NCBI GenBank assembly: GCA_028822475.1
Contig: JAPKDT010000051.1
Location: 1-11,079 of the forward strand
Origin: SAR324 cluster bacterium
GTDB taxonomy: Bacteria > SAR324 > NAC60-12
Reading direction: 5' to 3'
Length of the DNA: 11,079 nucleotides
This document shows positions 8,247 through 11,079 of the stretch, piece by piece. Numbering within the stretch: the first letter of the stretch is position 1; every line of letters starts with the position of its first letter. The position numbers were made by a program, and so were the translations under genes. The notes under the pieces were generated by a model. The model saw only the letters and a list, made by a program, of their open reading frames with translations. It was not told where the DNA came from and ran no database searches.

Positions 8247-8304
8247 TAATCTTCAGGCAATTCTTTTAACATGCAGTCATTATCTGCTTTTTCTGTAAAA
8301 CATT

Positions 8305-10818
8305 ATGAAATCTTTACCAAACCATGCACAAGTAGTGATCATCGGCGGCGGAGTAATCGGTTGCAGTTTGGCCTATCACTTGACTAAACTCGGCTGGACC
8401 GATGTGGTGCTGCTGGAACGCAGGGAATTAACATGTGGAACAACATGGCATGCGGCCGGACTCGTGGGACAATTACGGGCCACAAAAAATATGACAAAAA
8501 TGGCTCAGTACACAAGCGAACTTTATGCGACTTTAGAGGAGGAAACAGGACAGGCGACCGGTTTTAAGCAAAATGGCTCGATAAGCGTTGCTCCGGATAA
8601 AGGTCGTTTTGAGGAACTAAAACGTGGTGCGTCAATGGCAAAATGTTTTGGACTCGAAGTGGAAGTGATTTCTCCACGTGAAGCAAGGGAGTTGTATCCG
8701 CTCTTAAATATTGATGACCTTGTCGGTGCGGTTTTTTTGCCTAAAGACGGGCAGACAAATCCGATTGATGTTACACAGGCCATGGCCAAAGGTGCAAAAA
8801 TGCGTGGTGCGAAAATATTTGAAAATATAAAAGTTACCGGAATCGAAATTAAAAACGCCGGAACGTCCGGTGCGAGACAGGTTTCAGGAGTAAAAGTGGT
8901 AGCACCGTCCCTCAGTAGCGGGGAAGAAGGAGAAACCCAAATTATTTCTGCAGAGATTGTCGTTAACTGCGCAGGACTTTGGGGAAGGCAAGTCGGGCTG
9001 ATGGCCGGAGCACATGTGCCGTTGTATGCCGCAGAACATTTTTATATTGTCACAGACGACATTGGTTTACCGCCGACCCTTCCTGTTTTACGTGATCCTG
9101 CCAATTGGATTTATGCCAAGGAAGACGCAGGAAAAATGCTCGTTGGCTGTTTTGAGCCAAAATCAAAACCGCGCCCCTTAGAGACAATTCCGGAAGATTT
9201 TTCCTTTGGCCAGTTTGCGGAAGACTGGGATCATTTTGAACCGGCCATGTTGAATGCAATGCACCGTATTCCAAAATTGGAAGATGCGGGAATTCATACT
9301 TTTTTTAATGGTCCAGAAAGTTTTACTCCGGACGACCGCTACATTTTAGGTGAGGCTCCAGAACTCAAAAACTTTTATGTGGCCGCTGGTTTCAATTCAA
9401 TTGGTATTCAGTCAGGGGGTGGTGCGGGTAAGGTACTTTCGGAGTGGATCATTAACGGTCATCCTCCATTGGATCTATGGGATGTGGACATCCGCCGCTT
9501 TCATCCGTTTCAAGTCAACGCGAGTTATCTGAAGGAGCGCACTGAAGAATCTCTGGGTTTGCTTTACGCCATGCACTGGCCTTTCCGCCAGCCGGAAACC
9601 AGCAGGGGGGTACGCAAATCTGTTTTGCATGACAGGCTGGAAAAATCTGGAGCGTGTTTTGGTGAAATGAGTGGATGGGAACGCGCCAACTGGTTTGCTC
9701 CAGAAGGCATGGAAGCGCGTTATGAATACAGCTACGCACGTCAAAACTGGTTCGAGGCATCCGCTACTGAACATCATGCGGCACGTGAAAAAGTGGCACT
9801 GTTTGATATGTCGTCCTTTGCGAAATTTATGGTACAGGGTCGCGATGCGGAAAAAGTGCTGAACCTGATTTGCGCCAATGATATTTCCGTGTCTTCCGGA
9901 AAAGCGGTGTATACTTCATGGCTCAACGAACGTGGCGGAATTGAATCCGATTTGACGGTGACACGTTTACGTGAAGATGTTTTTATGGTTGTAACAGCAG
10001 GCGCGAGTCAAATCCGCGATATGGCCTGGCTACGCAAAAACACTCCAGACGATGCCCATGTGAGCCTCACCGATGTAACTTCTGGATATACTGTGCTGAG
10101 TGTAATGGGTCCAGAATCTCGTAATTTGCTGGCCAAACTTACTCCAGCAGATTTGTCGAACGAAGCATTTCCGTTTGGCAGCGCACAGGAAATTGAAATC
10201 GGCTACGGCAATGCTTTGGCTTTACGGATGACTTATGTTGGCGAGTTGGGATGGGAAATTTACGTACCGACTGAATTTGCCCAGGACATTTACGATAAAA
10301 TTCTTGTAGCCGGAAACGATCACGGTTTGCAACTCGCGGGGATGCATGCTCTTAATTCCCTGCGACTGGAAAAAGCTTTTCGGCACTGGGGGCACGACAT
10401 TACGGACGAAGACACGCCACTGGAGGCTGGTCTAGGATTTGCGGTTAAATTTGACAAACCCGGTGGTTTCATAGGCCGCGATGCGCTGCTGCGTCAAAAG
10501 GAAGAAGTTTCAAAAACGAAAAACGCAGTCTTGAAAAAAAGACTGGTGCAGTTTGCACTCGAAGATCCGGAACCTTTGCTTTATCACAATGAACCGATTT
10601 GGTGCAATGACAAAATCGTCGGAGACCTGACTTCAGGAATGTACGGTCACACAATCGGAAGTTGCCTTGGAATGGGTTATGTTTCTCACGAAGACGGTGT
10701 GACAAAAGATTTTCTGGATTCAAGTAATTTTGAAATTGAAGTCGCCGGAGAAAAGCACAGAGCGCGGGCTTCTTTGCGTGCCTTTTACGATCCTAAGAGC
10801 GAACGGGTGCGGATGTAG
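8305..10818 (+). CDS. FAD-dependent oxidoreductase/GcvT fusion, dimethylglycine/sarcosine dehydrogenase family
   Basis: Members of this family oxidatively demethylate N-methylated amino acids such as dimethylglycine or sarcosine and pass the one-carbon unit to tetrahydrofolate. The length, 837 residues, is normal. Residues about 9-380 form the DAO-type FAD domain: GGGVIG (14-19) and E38 are the dinucleotide-binding elements. H49 in TTWHAAGL sits where mammalian dimethylglycine dehydrogenase links FAD covalently. Residues about 384-440 match the FAO_M segment. A GcvT (glycine-cleavage T-protein) domain follows at about 441-725, with GGIESDL at 544-550 and GELGWEIYVP at 646-655, both typical folate-domain motifs. 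The GcvT C-terminal barrel (about 745-830) includes YGHTIG (780-785). No signal peptide is seen, so the protein is probably cytoplasmic. The ATG at 8305 lies six codons before the first strand and lacks a Shine-Dalgarno site. Exact substrate is unknown: dimethylglycine, sarcosine or another N-methyl compound are all possible. Confidence 0.9.
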   Translation: MKSLPNHAQVVIIGGGVIGCSLAYHLTKLGWTDVVLLERRELTCGTTWHAAGLVGQLRATKNMTKMAQYTSELYATLEEETGQATGFKQNGSISVAPDKGRFEELKRGASMAKCFGLEVEVISPREARELYPLLNIDDLVGAVFLPKDGQTNPIDVTQAMAKGAKMRGAKIFENIKVTGIEIKNAGTSGARQVSGVKVVAPSLSSGEEGETQIISAEIVVNCAGLWGRQVGLMAGAHVPLYAAEHFYIVTDDIGLPPTLPVLRDPANWIYAKEDAGKMLVGCFEPKSKPRPLETIPEDFSFGQFAEDWDHFEPAMLNAMHRIPKLEDAGIHTFFNGPESFTPDDRYILGEAPELKNFYVAAGFNSIGIQSGGGAGKVLSEWIINGHPPLDLWDVDIRRFHPFQVNASYLKERTEESLGLLYAMHWPFRQPETSRGVRKSVLHDRLEKSGACFGEMSGWERANWFAPEGMEARYEYSYARQNWFEASATEHHAAREKVALFDMSSFAKFMVQGRDAEKVLNLICANDISVSSGKAVYTSWLNERGGIESDLTVTRLREDVFMVVTAGASQIRDMAWLRKNTPDDAHVSLTDVTSGYTVLSVMGPESRNLLAKLTPADLSNEAFPFGSAQEIEIGYGNALALRMTYVGELGWEIYVPTEFAQDIYDKILVAGNDHGLQLAGMHALNSLRLEKAFRHWGHDITDEDTPLEAGLGFAVKFDKPGGFIGRDALLRQKEEVSKTKNAVLKKRLVQFALEDPEPLLYHNEPIWCNDKIVGDLTSGMYGHTIGSCLGMGYVSHEDGVTKDFLDSSNFEIEVAGEKHRARASLRAFYDPKSERVRM

Positions 10819-10831
10819 AGGCATACAAACG

Positions 10832-10853
10832 CTAACTACTGCAAATCAGTTAG
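10832..10853 (+). repeat. Short hairpin between oxidoreductase and PhyH-like genes
   Basis: CTAACT (10832-10837) and AGTTAG (10848-10853) form a 6-bp stem around a 10-base loop; an alternative ACTG/CAGT pairing is possible. It begins 13 bases after the oxidoreductase stop. A T-rich stretch appears about 25 bases later (10879-10890), not directly after the stem, so at most this is a weak attenuator or mRNA-end structure. Confidence 0.3.
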
Positions 10854-10920
10854 AAGGATACATCAGTTGAGAGCCTGCTTTATTTATTTTACCAATCGTT
10901 AAATTTGCATTTAATATGTC

Positions 10921-11079
10921 ATGCTAGATAAATTCCATTATGAGATGTTCTGGCAGCAGGGTTATGTTGTTGTACCAAATTTTGTTTCTCCTTTCTTAGT
11001 TGAGGAGGCAGGTAAAAGATTTGATCCGCTGTTTCGTGGTGAGTTTGAAACTGGGATTCAGCCCGATGAATGGAACTGG
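10921..11079 (+). CDS. Phytanoyl-CoA dioxygenase (PhyH) family protein, N-terminal fragment
   Basis: The first 53 codons of a gene that runs off the right edge. The visible protein starts MLDKFHYEMFWQQGYVVVPN, then VSPFLVEEAGKRF and FRGEFETGIQPDEWNW. The opening FxxxGYvvvpnfls-type pattern is characteristic of PhyH-like Fe(II)/2-oxoglutarate-dependent dioxygenases, and FRGEFETGIxPDEW is a segment I associate with one bacterial subgroup. The iron-binding HxD...H residues would lie beyond the window. An in-frame TAA at 10912-10914 rules out an earlier start, leaving ATG 10921; no Shine-Dalgarno sequence precedes it. It follows the oxidoreductase by 102 bp on the same strand, so a shared transcript and a linked oxidative catabolic role are plausible. 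The substrate cannot be inferred, since the family hydroxylates many small molecules. Confidence 0.75.
   Translation, partial: MLDKFHYEMFWQQGYVVVPNFVSPFLVEEAGKRFDPLFRGEFETGIQPDEWNW

Noticed and set aside
1..11079. CRISPR array, insertion sequence, tRNA or prophage genes
   Set aside because: No regularly spaced repeats, transposase or phage motifs, or cloverleaf-like sequences were recognised in the window.

Overview
The window looks like ordinary chromosome from a moderately AT-rich Gram-negative, probably marine, bacterium. Three gene types support this: a double-length UvrA, a dimethylglycine-dehydrogenase-like flavoprotein, and a phytanoyl-CoA-dioxygenase-like gene. A SAR324-type or related marine lineage would fit, but this is an inference from gene content and not a taxonomic identification. 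No mobile element, CRISPR array, tRNA or rRNA is visible.

Layout, left to right. (1) Positions 1-601, plus strand: the C-terminal half of a major facilitator transporter that begins outside the window. (2) 602-884: an AT-rich spacer between convergent genes. (3) 885-2288, minus strand: rmuC, a membrane-anchored coiled-coil protein with a nuclease-like domain. (4) 2289-2511: a spacer with no convincing gene. (5) 2512-8052, minus strand: a giant uvrA of 1846 codons, made of two complete UvrA-like proteins joined in one frame. (6) 8053-8304: a shared divergent promoter region with several small inverted repeats. (7) 8305-10818, plus strand: an 837-residue FAD oxidoreductase/GcvT fusion of the dimethylglycine/sarcosine dehydrogenase family. 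(8) 10921 to the window end, plus strand: the first 53 codons of a phytanoyl-CoA dioxygenase (PhyH) family protein.

Functionally there are two blocks. The minus-strand block, uvrA then rmuC, is genome maintenance: nucleotide-excision damage recognition, and a protein linked to limiting DNA rearrangement. The plus-strand block, oxidoreductase then PhyH-like protein, suggests oxidative catabolism of small N-methylated or otherwise modified organic molecules, with one-carbon units passed to tetrahydrofolate. The two blocks diverge from the 252-bp region at 8053-8304.

The most notable item is the double UvrA. All four ABC ATPase sites look intact, but the two halves are not equivalent. The second half lacks about 110 residues where UvrA proteins carry their insertion domain, lacks the first CxxC pair of the first zinc finger, and has lost a conserved charged motif in the expected UvrB-binding region. 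Double-length UvrA proteins are already known, for example in Chlamydiae, so the fusion itself is not new. The asymmetry is what deserves a closer look.
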